Assembly: GCF_007741475.1 (NCBI RefSeq)
Contig: NZ_CP036261.1
Location: forward strand, 4,093,798 to 4,157,797
Direction: 5' to 3'
DNA from: Rosistilla ulvae
GTDB lineage: Bacteria > Planctomycetota > Planctomycetia > Pirellulales > Pirellulaceae
DNA length: 64,000 nucleotides
Shown here: piece after piece, positions 36,815 to 45,300 of the stretch
How positions within the stretch are numbered: position 1 is the first letter of the stretch
Layout: each line of letters starts with the position of its first letter
Position numbers and translations under genes: made by a program
The notes under the pieces: model-generated
What the model saw: only the letters and a program-made list of their open reading frames with translations
Databases searched by the model: none
What the model was told of the DNA's origin: nothing

Positions 36815-36850
36815 TTATCCGTCCGATTATCTGATTTTAAGGATCCGAAG

Positions 36851-37786
36851 ATGCGTCACCTACGCACGCTATTTGATCTCTCGCCCGCCGAAGTCAAACA
36901 AATCCTGGCGACCGCGCTGACACTGAAAACGCGACTGGCCGAAGGCGACCGAACGCCGATCTTGCCAGGCCGAGTGCTTGGTCTGCTTTTCGAAAAACCG
37001 AGCCTGCGGACTCGCGTCAGCTTTGAAGCCGGAATGGCGCAGCTGGGCGGATCGAGTCTGTTTCTCGGTTCGGATGTCGGATGGAAGACCCGGGAATCGG
37101 CAAGCGATTTCACCCGCGTGATCGGTCAGTATCTGGACGTCGTCGTCTGCCGAGCTAAAGGCCACGACCGCGTCGAAGAACTGGCGCAGTTCAACGCGTT
37201 GCCGGTCGTCAACGGCCTGACCGACCTGTCGCATCCCTGCCAAGCCTTGGCCGACATGCTGACGATCCTCGAGACGTTTGGCACATGTTCGGGCAAACAC
37301 ATAGTCTTTGTCGGCGACGGCAACAACGTCGCCCGCAGCTTGGCCCTGATCTGCGCGATGCTGGACGCTCGCTTCACCTTGGCCTGCCCCGCCGGATATG
37401 AGATCGATGCCCCGTGGATCGAGCGGATTCGCAGCGAATATCCCGACGCGCAAATCGAGCAGGTTCGCGACCCGATGCCGGCGGTAGCCGATGCCGACGC
37501 GATCTACACCGACGTCTGGACCAGCATGGGACAGGAGGACGAACGTGCCGAACGCGTCAAGATCTTCCAAGACTATCAAGTCAACGAAGCCCTGCAGGCG
37601 GCCGCTCCCAAGGAGTGCCAAATCCTCCACTGCCTGCCAGCGGTTCGCGGCGAAGAGATCACCGAAGGCGTGATCGAAAGCCCGCAGAGTGCGATCGTTC
37701 AGCAAGCCGGCAACCGCATGCACGCTCAAAAGGCGCTGTTGGTGTGGCTGATCGAACCGAACTGGATCGCGGAAAACGTCAAGTAA
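36851..37786 (+). CDS. argF: Ornithine carbamoyltransferase
   Basis: The 311-residue product starts at ATG 36851. The carbamoyl-phosphate motif is '[14 protein letters not shown]', with Leu where STRTR has Thr. '[12 protein letters not shown]' is the second carbamoyl-phosphate site. The ornithine motif is '[11 protein letters not shown]', and the C-terminal cysteine block is '[14 protein letters not shown]'. SMG points to ornithine rather than aspartate. It makes citrulline and completes the argB-argD-argF cluster, followed by a small hairpin terminator. Confidence 0.92.
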   Translation: MRHLRTLFDLSPAEVKQILATALTLKTRLAEGDRTPILPGRVLGLLFEKPSLRTRVSFEAGMAQLGGSSLFLGSDVGWKTRESASDFTRVIGQYLDVVVCRAKGHDRVEELAQFNALPVVNGLTDLSHPCQALADMLTILETFGTCSGKHIVFVGDGNNVARSLALICAMLDARFTLACPAGYEIDAPWIERIRSEYPDAQIEQVRDPMPAVADADAIYTDVWTSMGQEDERAERVKIFQDYQVNEALQAAAPKECQILHCLPAVRGEEITEGVIESPQSAIVQQAGNRMHAQKALLVWLIEPNWIAENVK

Positions 37787-37807
37787 TCGCGCGGCCATAA
37801 AAGAATC

Positions 37808-37829
37808 GCGGCCATTCAACGGCCGCTTT
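37808..37829 (+). terminator. Hairpin terminator of the arginine cluster
   Basis: GCGGCC (37808-37813) pairs with GGCCGC (37821-37826) around a seven-base loop, followed by TTT. It is 22 bp after the argF stop. Confidence 0.6.
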
Positions 37830-37916
37830 CCTGTCGCGTGTTTCTTATCGAGAGCTCCTCTCGATCGCCGTCGCTTGCAGAATCATTTCCGCAGCGACGG
37901 CGCGGCGTCAGCTTCT

Positions 37917-40900
37917 CTATAGACCTGGGACCGCCGAGCGCTGCCAAAACTCGCGGTACTGCTGACTGCGAGTCTGCGTCGCGGCGTTCCGCTTGCGGGC
38001 CGCTTCGGCTTCGCCCGCCTGAGTGATCGGCGGCGGATAGGCACTCATCGCCCGAAACGGCAGCGGACCCGTCGTCTGACCAGCCAGCGTGTGCAGGTCG
38101 GCATCTTTATCCCACCCGACGCAGTGCAGAACAAAGTCCCGCTTCCAGCCCACCGGGATCGGTTCGGCGGGGACGGGAAAACGGAGCTGCATCTCGTCGC
38201 CTGCCGCCATCACGACCATGTCGTCATCCCAGGCGGCCAGCTTCGCCAAAACGTCGCCATACTGCGTAAGATTCCCGCTCAGCGGAGGCCACTTCGGCGC
38301 GGTCGACGCGTTTTCATAATCGTAGCGATGCGGTTGAGTCGATTGCCGCGGCAGCTGAGCCGAATAGCCATGGAAGCCGAGCGATGCCGATTGCAGTTCC
38401 AATGCGTATTGCCGGGTCTCAACGTCGGGCGGATCGACGGCAACCACCGCTTGGTCCCAATAGATTTGAGCCGAGGTGCGAATCCGAACCCGACGATCCT
38501 CGGGATTCAATTTGCCGGTGATGTCGACGACGATCGTCTTCGTCTTCCCGCCCGGGAATCCGATGTAAGGGATCGCTTTCTGCCAGCCACCTTCGCCGTC
38601 GGGGACTTCCAAAACGGGATAGATGACGCTCGCCAAATCGGGATTCTGGGCAATCTGAATATTGAGTGTCGTATCGGTCGGGAAGATCCATCCCGTCAGC
38701 ACCAAAGACAATCGCTTGGCGGCTGGGTCGATGTCGGCCAGATCCAATTCGATCCAGTGCGGAACGCACAATCCTTGGACGTACTGTTCCCGGAATCCTT
38801 GGACGTAATCCTCGTCGGCGTGCCGCAATTGTTGCGTGACATCGTCGCCGGATGAATCGACGGCCGATCGAACCGGTTGGATGCAAGCCTTATCCAACGC
38901 GTGGATCTTGTGCTCGGCGATGCTCGGCGGGCCAACCTTCTCGTTTGTAAAGATCTCGACGTCGGCGGGATGATCGATCGCTGTCAGCTGCAGATGATCG
39001 AAGTAGGCAAGTTCCCAAAGCTCCTCGGTGATCCGCAGCTCATAAAATCCATCTTTCGGCTGAACGAAGCGACCATCGACTTTCAAGTATTCCCAAGGAC
39101 GATCGGGGACAACTTTTCCGGGCGCAACCTGCAGCCCCAGCGGCGCCGCCCAAAGGCAATCGGTGACGAAGGCGAACTTCTCTCCATCCCAGCTGTAAAG
39201 ATAGGGACATGATCCCTTGAGCGTTTGCTGTTCGTAAAGGATCTGATTCGCCGCGGGCTGGACGACGCTTTGAGTGACGCCGTTGGGAAGGATCGCTCGC
39301 AGCGTGATCGCTTCGGATTCGGTCCCCATCCCGAAATGAGTGATCGGATCGGTGATGACTTGAGCGCGGTAGTAGGGGCCGTAGCGGAGCTCCAGAACCG
39401 ATCCGATCGCGTAATGATTCACGCGGCCGCTGGCGTTGTCATCGATCCCCTTAAAACTGGCTCGCAGATAATTGCCCGTTCCCTGCGTCGTGTTGCTCGC
39501 GATCCAAACACCATCGTCGCTGGCGATCGCCAGATCGATTCGTCCATCGCCATCCCAGTCGCCTGGGCTGACGTCGCGAATCGCCGCGTCGGCTTCGATC
39601 GCAAATTCGCCCAGCGAACTGGCGGCGCCATCGAAGCCGAGGCTATCGATCGCCAAGCCCGCTTCGTTCCACGAGACGAGATCCAACCAAGCGTCGTTGT
39701 TAAACTCGCTGGTGACAAATTGCGGCCCAGCCAACGGCGAATTCGCCTGACCGACCTTTTTCCAAACCCCGATATCGCTCGTTTCGCTGAAGACGACCTG
39801 CAGCCCGTCCCCCTGTGCGATGATCGGATCCCACGAGACATTGCCGTCGATGTCGCCGACGCCGATCTTTGTCGCCACGCCGCCGTCGCCGGTGTGCCAA
39901 TCTTTCGGTTGCCAGCGGAATTGCAAATGCAGCAAATTCTCGAGCACTCCGACCGTTCCGTCGCGCAAAACGGTTAGCAGATCGAGATCGAGATCGCGGT
40001 CGAAATCGACAAACGCAAAATCGATCGCCGGATTGTCCGACGGCGGCAATTGGCTGTGCGCGGAGACGGGAAAAAAAGTCATGTTCCCGCGATTGATCCA
40101 GATCTGCACGCCCTCGGTCTCGGTCCCCAGAACGAGATCGATATCGCCATCGGCATCGATATCGCAGGCGATCGAAGCGGTTACGCCGGTGATCGATTCC
40201 AAATTTGTCGGTTTTTCCGGAGTCCGCAATCGCTGCTGCGGATCGCTCGCCTCGGGGTTCGCTTGCAGCACCGTCACTCCCGCAGGCCCGGAGACGACAA
40301 AGCTGCGAAACGTATCGTGTTGATTGGCGCGCCTGGCGTCGCTGATATCCGTCGTCTGAACGCGCGACTTTCGCAACCGGTTGCGATCGCTCGAATCGAC
40401 GAGAAACAAATCGGCGACGACAAAACGTTGGCTGTCCGCAGGAACCGTCGCGGTGGCGATCCTTTGCCAACGATCGTCCTCCCTTTGCAGGATGCTCAAA
40501 CCGTCTTCGTCGAGGACCGCCAATTCCGAAGTTCCGTCGAGATCGAAGTCGACCCAAGCGACCTGTTTCGCCGCGGACCCTGTGGTTTCGGCGACGCTTT
40601 GAATGTCGAAGCTGATTGGAATCGGCGGCGTTGTTTCTCGATGCGACGCAGCCCACTGATCTCCCAATCGTCGCGACAGATCAAACGAAAGGAAATCGAG
40701 TTCGTGAGGCGTCGCCAGTCGCAGGTCGGTGCGATAGGCAGCCGTCCCTTTGTGCAGGTTGATCCAATAGTTTGTGTACAGTCCGGCCTGCTGCCAATCG
40801 TCATCGGCGATCGCCTGGATCACACGATCGGCAACGGCCAACGGCTCCATTCCCAGCGAGGCGGCGATCGTGGAGGTCTCCGGCACCAGCGGTTCGGCGA

Positions 40901-41654
40901 GTTCCTTCGATCGCTGCAACAATCGCGTTGCCGCGGGATCGCGTTGCTTGACCGCGACGTTAATCGCCTGCATCACGGCAAACAGATTGCGGGGATTCGC
41001 TTCGCTCGCCTCGATCAGCGTCGGCAGAACGCTTTGCGAAAGTTCGTCGTCGGTCGATTCGTCCAACGCGGTCGTTAGCGGGCCAACGAGCGCCAACCAA
41101 TCGGGATGCTCGGCGAGTGTTTCGGTCAAAAACCGAACGTTTTCCGCAGCCAGTTGCGTCGCCTGTGACGGAGCAACTCGAGAGGCCTCGACTTGCATCA
41201 GGCGTGACTTGAGCCAAGCGGCGGCGGCGTTTTCGCCAGCCAGAGCGGCGAAGCTGTCGATATTCTGCTGCGCCGCGGCGACCGCGGCAGGAAACTGCTG
41301 ACGTGCCGATTCGACAACCTCGGGATCGACACTTACGTTGTCGATCGTCGCGGCCAGTTGCCGCAAGCGGGAGACCGCATTGACGGCAAGGTTCTGCTGC
41401 AGACTGGGATCGTCGGGGAAAAGCGGCTGGATCGCCAGCAGCGTTGCTTGCGCCTGATCGACCTCGAGGTTTTCGATCTGCCCGACAGCGGTCCGCAACT
41501 GGGTCAACGTCTGCTGGACATCGACCTTTGGTCGCGTGAAGAACCAGATCCCAACGGCGGCGACGATAAAGATCGCTAGCGCCGCCATCAGCGGCTTGGA
41601 GACGGCGCCGCTTTTGGAATTCCCCTTCGCCGAGGTTCGATATCGACGCGTCAT
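37917..41654 (-). CDS. Giant VCBS/FG-GAP repeat protein with N-terminal membrane anchor
   Basis: This 1245-residue protein has one transmembrane helix at about residues 23-41 after a basic start, so the body is likely periplasmic. Residues 45-330 are helical (TPR-like). From about 380 to 830 there are FG-GAP/VCBS repeats with Asp-rich calcium loops such as 'DFDLDGTSELAVLDEDG', 'DIDADGDIDLVLG' and 'DWDGDGRIDLAIA', a beta-propeller. 'GSVLELRYGPYYRAQVITDP' resembles an ASPIC/UnbV segment. The final 400 residues are unassigned. Similar CRTAC1-type proteins occur widely in planctomycetes; function unknown. Confidence 0.75.
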   Translation of the reverse strand: MTRRYRTSAKGNSKSGAVSKPLMAALAIFIVAAVGIWFFTRPKVDVQQTLTQLRTAVGQIENLEVDQAQATLLAIQPLFPDDPSLQQNLAVNAVSRLRQLAATIDNVSVDPEVVESARQQFPAAVAAAQQNIDSFAALAGENAAAAWLKSRLMQVEASRVAPSQATQLAAENVRFLTETLAEHPDWLALVGPLTTALDESTDDELSQSVLPTLIEASEANPRNLFAVMQAINVAVKQRDPAATRLLQRSKELAEPLVPETSTIAASLGMEPLAVADRVIQAIADDDWQQAGLYTNYWINLHKGTAAYRTDLRLATPHELDFLSFDLSRRLGDQWAASHRETTPPIPISFDIQSVAETTGSAAKQVAWVDFDLDGTSELAVLDEDGLSILQREDDRWQRIATATVPADSQRFVVADLFLVDSSDRNRLRKSRVQTTDISDARRANQHDTFRSFVVSGPAGVTVLQANPEASDPQQRLRTPEKPTNLESITGVTASIACDIDADGDIDLVLGTETEGVQIWINRGNMTFFPVSAHSQLPPSDNPAIDFAFVDFDRDLDLDLLTVLRDGTVGVLENLLHLQFRWQPKDWHTGDGGVATKIGVGDIDGNVSWDPIIAQGDGLQVVFSETSDIGVWKKVGQANSPLAGPQFVTSEFNNDAWLDLVSWNEAGLAIDSLGFDGAASSLGEFAIEADAAIRDVSPGDWDGDGRIDLAIASDDGVWIASNTTQGTGNYLRASFKGIDDNASGRVNHYAIGSVLELRYGPYYRAQVITDPITHFGMGTESEAITLRAILPNGVTQSVVQPAANQILYEQQTLKGSCPYLYSWDGEKFAFVTDCLWAAPLGLQVAPGKVVPDRPWEYLKVDGRFVQPKDGFYELRITEELWELAYFDHLQLTAIDHPADVEIFTNEKVGPPSIAEHKIHALDKACIQPVRSAVDSSGDDVTQQLRHADEDYVQGFREQYVQGLCVPHWIELDLADIDPAAKRLSLVLTGWIFPTDTTLNIQIAQNPDLASVIYPVLEVPDGEGGWQKAIPYIGFPGGKTKTIVVDITGKLNPEDRRVRIRTSAQIYWDQAVVAVDPPDVETRQYALELQSASLGFHGYSAQLPRQSTQPHRYDYENASTAPKWPPLSGNLTQYGDVLAKLAAWDDDMVVMAAGDEMQLRFPVPAEPIPVGWKRDFVLHCVGWDKDADLHTLAGQTTGPLPFRAMSAYPPPITQAGEAEAARKRNAATQTRSQQYREFWQRSAVPGL

Positions 41655-41665
41655 GGTTCGACTTC

Positions 41666-42097
41666 TTATTCGTCCGAAACCGTAACTTTGTCCATCTTGT
41701 CGCCTTGAGCGATCGAATCGACAACGTCTTGGCCTTCGATCACTTTACCGAACACGCTGTGCTTGCCGTCCAAGTGAGGGCAGGCGACGTGGGTGATGAA
41801 GAACTGCGAACCGTTGGTGTTAGGTCCAGCGTTGGCCATCGACAGAACGCCGGGACCATCGTGACGAAGTTCGGGAACAAATTCGTCTTCGAAGTTGTAA
41901 CCAGGTCCGCCGGTTCCGGTCCCTTGAGGGCAACCACCTTGGATCATGAAGTCGGGGATCACGCGGTGGAAACTAAGACCATCATAAAAGCCTTTGCCCA
42001 CCAAAGTCTCGAAGTTCTCGACGGTCTTTGGTGTCTGTTCGGGGAACAGTTCGATACGAATGGTACCTTTAGTTGTTTCAAATGTTGCAGTTTTCAA
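41666..42097 (-). CDS. Cyclophilin-type peptidyl-prolyl isomerase
   Basis: The 143-residue protein is a short cytosolic cyclophilin. The catalytic core is intact: '[19 protein letters not shown]' with the Arg, Phe and Gln of the active site, and '[19 protein letters not shown]' with the second conserved block. There is no signal peptide. It catalyses cis-trans isomerisation of prolyl peptide bonds. It lies 12 bp from the giant VCBS gene's start on the same strand and is probably in one operon with it, perhaps as a folding aid, although that is inference only. Confidence 0.92.
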   Translation of the reverse strand: MKTATFETTKGTIRIELFPEQTPKTVENFETLVGKGFYDGLSFHRVIPDFMIQGGCPQGTGTGGPGYNFEDEFVPELRHDGPGVLSMANAGPNTNGSQFFITHVACPHLDGKHSVFGKVIEGQDVVDSIAQGDKMDKVTVSDE

Positions 42098-42237
42098 CGA
42101 AACGCTCCGGCTGGGAGTTGAACGGGCAGAGGAGTTTCTGCCAGTGTGGATTACAAGTTGGTTTAGGCGTCAGCTTAAAGGGTGTCGGCGGGCCCGGCAA
42201 CCTGTCCCCCGAAGCAAACGCCACTCGGCCAACGCAT

Positions 42238-44190
42238 TCATTCGTCGAACGTTTCGAGGTCCAATTGCTTCATTTTGCGGTACAGGTTGCTGCGATGTAG
42301 GCCCAGCATCGCAGCGGCTTCGGTCATGTTTCGCCCGGCGCGTTGGATCGCCGATTGGATGTGCTGGATCTGGAACTGCCGAGTCGCCTCGTTCAGCGAC
42401 TTGTTGGCCAACCGCTGGGCGTCGGATTGTTCGTTAGGACTCTGCGAGAAGCTGAGGTCCGACGGCTGGATTACGTCGGATGTGCAAAGATAACTGACGC
42501 GTTCGATAAGATTCCGCAGCTCGCGGATGTTGCCCGGCCAGAGATGGGATCGCAGAGCGCGGGCGGCGGCGGGGGAAAGCGTCGGAACGCGATGCCCCTG
42601 TTTATGAGCAAAGTCTTCCAAAAAATGTTGAGCCAGCAGCAGGATGTCGTCGCCGCGTTCGCGCAGCGGCGGCAGTTTTAAGGTGACAACGTTCAAGCGG
42701 AAGAAGAGGTCTTCGCGAAACCGTTTTTGACGGACAAGTTCGGCCAGCGGTTGGTTGGTCGCAGCCAAGACGCGGACATCGGTCGTGATCGGCGTAAAGC
42801 CCCCGACGCGAACAATCACCTTTTCCTCGAGCGCCCGCAGCAGTTTCGCCTGTCCGCCGAGGCTCATGTCGCCGATTTCGTCCAAGAACAACGTGCCGCC
42901 ATTGGCGATCTCAAACTTCCCGGCGCGGGCTTCGTGCGCGTCGGTGAACGCTCCCTTCTCGTGTCCAAACAATTCGCTTTCCAACAGCGTTTCGACGATC
43001 GCCGCGCAGTTGACAGCGATAAACGGCTCGTGGCGTCGGGCTCCCGACAGATGAATCGAACGCGCGAGGACCTCTTTGCCGGTTCCGTTTTCCCCGAGGA
43101 TCAAGACCGACAGATCGGTTTTTGCCACGCGATCGCTCGTCTTTCGCAGTGTCACGATCGACGGACTCTCCCCGATCACTTGAACGTTTTCGGCGACCGC
43201 AAGAGCCAACTTGTCGCAGTTCTGAGCCAGATGCTCCCGCTCTTGAGAGTTTTCGATCGCCGCGGCCGCATGCACCGCCAACTCGTTGAGCACGCGTTCG
43301 TCGTGTTCGGTGAAACGCCCGTCGCGTTTGTTGATGACTTCGAAGACTCCCATCCGTTTGCCGTTGCGGTTGTTCAACGGTACCGCAACCAGCGACGTCG
43401 TCTGGAACTGCAACTGAGCGTCCGGCTTGCGATTGACTTCCGATTCGCTGTCCGACGCATCCCAGCGTTTGGCGACGCCCGAACCGAGCACCGCGCCGAC
43501 GATTCCGGCCGAATCGTCGACTTCCAATTGGCCTCCTTCGACGCCCATCGCCGGGCGGCCGACCAACAGCGACCGACGGCGGTCCCACAAGAAGATGCTG
43601 GCTCGTTGAGCGTCCAACAACTGCGTCGCGGCTTCGGCCATCGATTCGAGCAGTTCCGTCCAATCGCGTTGCTGTTGCCACGTAGCGGCAATCTCCAACA
43701 TCGTCGTCAGGCGTTGGATCTCCGCACCGCGAGCCGCTTGGTCGCTGGCGATTTGCAGCAGCATCGCCGACAGTTCCGCCAACCCGATCATCATCGGTCG
43801 CAGCGCGTCGACTTGATCGACCGCCGAACGGGGCAACTGGACGACAAGCACGCTGGGGGCCCGATCCTTCGACACGATCGCAGCGGCGACCCAACCGCTG
43901 TCGTGACCTATGAATTGGGCTTCGAGCGCCGTTGAGATCACGACTTCGGGGACCGCGTCGATGCGGAAATCGGAGGCGGCGGCAAAGGCGGGTTCCAGCC
44001 CCCAGTCCATGCCGCGTTGGCGAACGATCGCGATCGCGCCGGGCCGAAAATCGGCCAAGACGCCGCTGATCGCTGGGTAAAATGTCGTCCCCAGCGGTTC
44101 GCCGGCGGCAACTTGGCGGAGTAATTCACAGCTGAGCTCGCGAACAACGGAGGGCCAATGTGACGAAAAATAGTCGGTTTTACTTGGCAT
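42238..44190 (-). CDS. GAF-domain sigma-54-dependent activator with variant GAFTGA loop
   Basis: The product has 650 residues. Residues 1-170 are unassigned, a GAF domain spans about 175-318, and the AAA+ domain runs from about 335. It contains Walker A GENGTGKE (366-373), Walker B 'GGTLFLDEIG' (431-440) and an arginine-finger segment 'RFREDLFFRLNVV'. A Fis-type helix-turn-helix ends the protein ('MTEAAAMLGLHRSNLYRKM'). The sigma-54 contact loop reads GAFTDA (413-418) instead of GAFTGA. The GAF domain likely senses a small ligand. Targets are unknown; no good -24/-12 promoter was seen nearby. Confidence 0.9.
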   Translation of the reverse strand: MPSKTDYFSSHWPSVVRELSCELLRQVAAGEPLGTTFYPAISGVLADFRPGAIAIVRQRGMDWGLEPAFAAASDFRIDAVPEVVISTALEAQFIGHDSGWVAAAIVSKDRAPSVLVVQLPRSAVDQVDALRPMMIGLAELSAMLLQIASDQAARGAEIQRLTTMLEIAATWQQQRDWTELLESMAEAATQLLDAQRASIFLWDRRRSLLVGRPAMGVEGGQLEVDDSAGIVGAVLGSGVAKRWDASDSESEVNRKPDAQLQFQTTSLVAVPLNNRNGKRMGVFEVINKRDGRFTEHDERVLNELAVHAAAAIENSQEREHLAQNCDKLALAVAENVQVIGESPSIVTLRKTSDRVAKTDLSVLILGENGTGKEVLARSIHLSGARRHEPFIAVNCAAIVETLLESELFGHEKGAFTDAHEARAGKFEIANGGTLFLDEIGDMSLGGQAKLLRALEEKVIVRVGGFTPITTDVRVLAATNQPLAELVRQKRFREDLFFRLNVVTLKLPPLRERGDDILLLAQHFLEDFAHKQGHRVPTLSPAAARALRSHLWPGNIRELRNLIERVSYLCTSDVIQPSDLSFSQSPNEQSDAQRLANKSLNEATRQFQIQHIQSAIQRAGRNMTEAAAMLGLHRSNLYRKMKQLDLETFDE

Positions 44191-44404
44191 TTCGCGAGGA
44201 CTTGATTGCGTGAGACGAACCGCCCAGCCAGCTTGGGCGACGACAGAGTCATTAACGCGACTGGCCTGATAGACGTTTTAGGCACTCGATTGTTATCTTA
44301 ACGATTGATTTTATCGAGGTAGCATCCAGCGATGTCGGGACCAATGCCCCGCCCTGGATTGGAATTGCATTTCGCATTGCTTAAAGAAAGGACAGTACGT
44401 CGCG

Positions 44405-45229
44405 ATGGATTTTACTGGAAAGAAGGGCTTGGTATTGGGCGTTGCAAACGACCATTCGATCGCTTGGGCTATCGCTCAAGAATTGCTCGAGGGGGGCGCC
44501 GAAGTCGGCTTTACCCACCTGCCCGATCGTCCCGATGACGAGCGACGCAAGAACCGCACCCGCGTCAGCAAGCTGACCGACAAATATCCTAACGCCAAGT
44601 TCCTGGAACCGTTGGACGTTTCCAACGACGAACAGATCGCTGGCATCATGGCCAAGGCGAAAGAGGAATTCGGAACTATCGATTTCCTGCTGCACTCGAT
44701 CGCGTTTGCCGATCGCGCCGATCTAGGCCGCGAAACGATCGAAACCAGCCGCGATGGGTTCAAGCTGGCGATGGACATCAGCGTCTACAGCTTGATCGCT
44801 GTCTGCAACGCAGCTCGATCGATCCTCGCCGACGGTGCATCGGTCGCCACGATGACCTACTTCGGCGGCGAAAAGTGCGTCCCCGGTTACAACGTGATGG
44901 GAATCTGCAAAGCCGCTCTCGAAGCGAGCATGCGATACCTGGCTTACGATCTGGGACAACAAGGCGTCCGCATCAACGCGCTGAGCGCTGGCCCGGTCCG
45001 AACTTTGGCTGGCAAAGCGGCTGGCGTCGACGATATGCTGGCGTTGTACGAACACATGGCGCCATTGGGACGCAACATCACGCACGGCGAAGTCGGCAAG
45101 ACGGGAGCGTTTTTGCTGAGCCCCGCCAGCCAAGGCATCACCGGCGAGATCTTGCACATCGATGGTGGATACCACGCGATGGGCAGCCCCGGCCGCTTGC
45201 TGGACAAGATCAAGCAACAGCAGAGCTAA
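44405..45229 (+). CDS. fabI: Enoyl-[acyl-carrier-protein] reductase (FabI type)
   Basis: This 274-residue SDR-like enzyme carries the FabI features. The cofactor motif is 'GLVLGVANDHSIAWAIAQ', and the Y-x6-K catalytic pair is in 'YNVMGICKAAL'. 'DFLLHSIAFAD' and 'AGPVRTLAGKA' are also family blocks. It reduces trans-2-enoyl-ACP in the last step of fatty acid elongation and is the usual triclosan target in sensitive bacteria. GAAAGGA lies about ten bases before the ATG. It is monocistronic. Confidence 0.93.
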   Translation: MDFTGKKGLVLGVANDHSIAWAIAQELLEGGAEVGFTHLPDRPDDERRKNRTRVSKLTDKYPNAKFLEPLDVSNDEQIAGIMAKAKEEFGTIDFLLHSIAFADRADLGRETIETSRDGFKLAMDISVYSLIAVCNAARSILADGASVATMTYFGGEKCVPGYNVMGICKAALEASMRYLAYDLGQQGVRINALSAGPVRTLAGKAAGVDDMLALYEHMAPLGRNITHGEVGKTGAFLLSPASQGITGEILHIDGGYHAMGSPGRLLDKIKQQQS

Positions 45230-45300
45230 GCTCGCTCGGCTACAATTGAAGCCGAATTGTTGTTTGCCGATGAAACGCCGCATACGGGACTGCCTTGGAA

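Noticed and set aside
44191-44404. Possible sigma-54 promoter before fabI (TGGAATTGCATTTCGCA)
   Set aside because: It does not fit the GG-N10-GC spacing and core of -24/-12 promoters.
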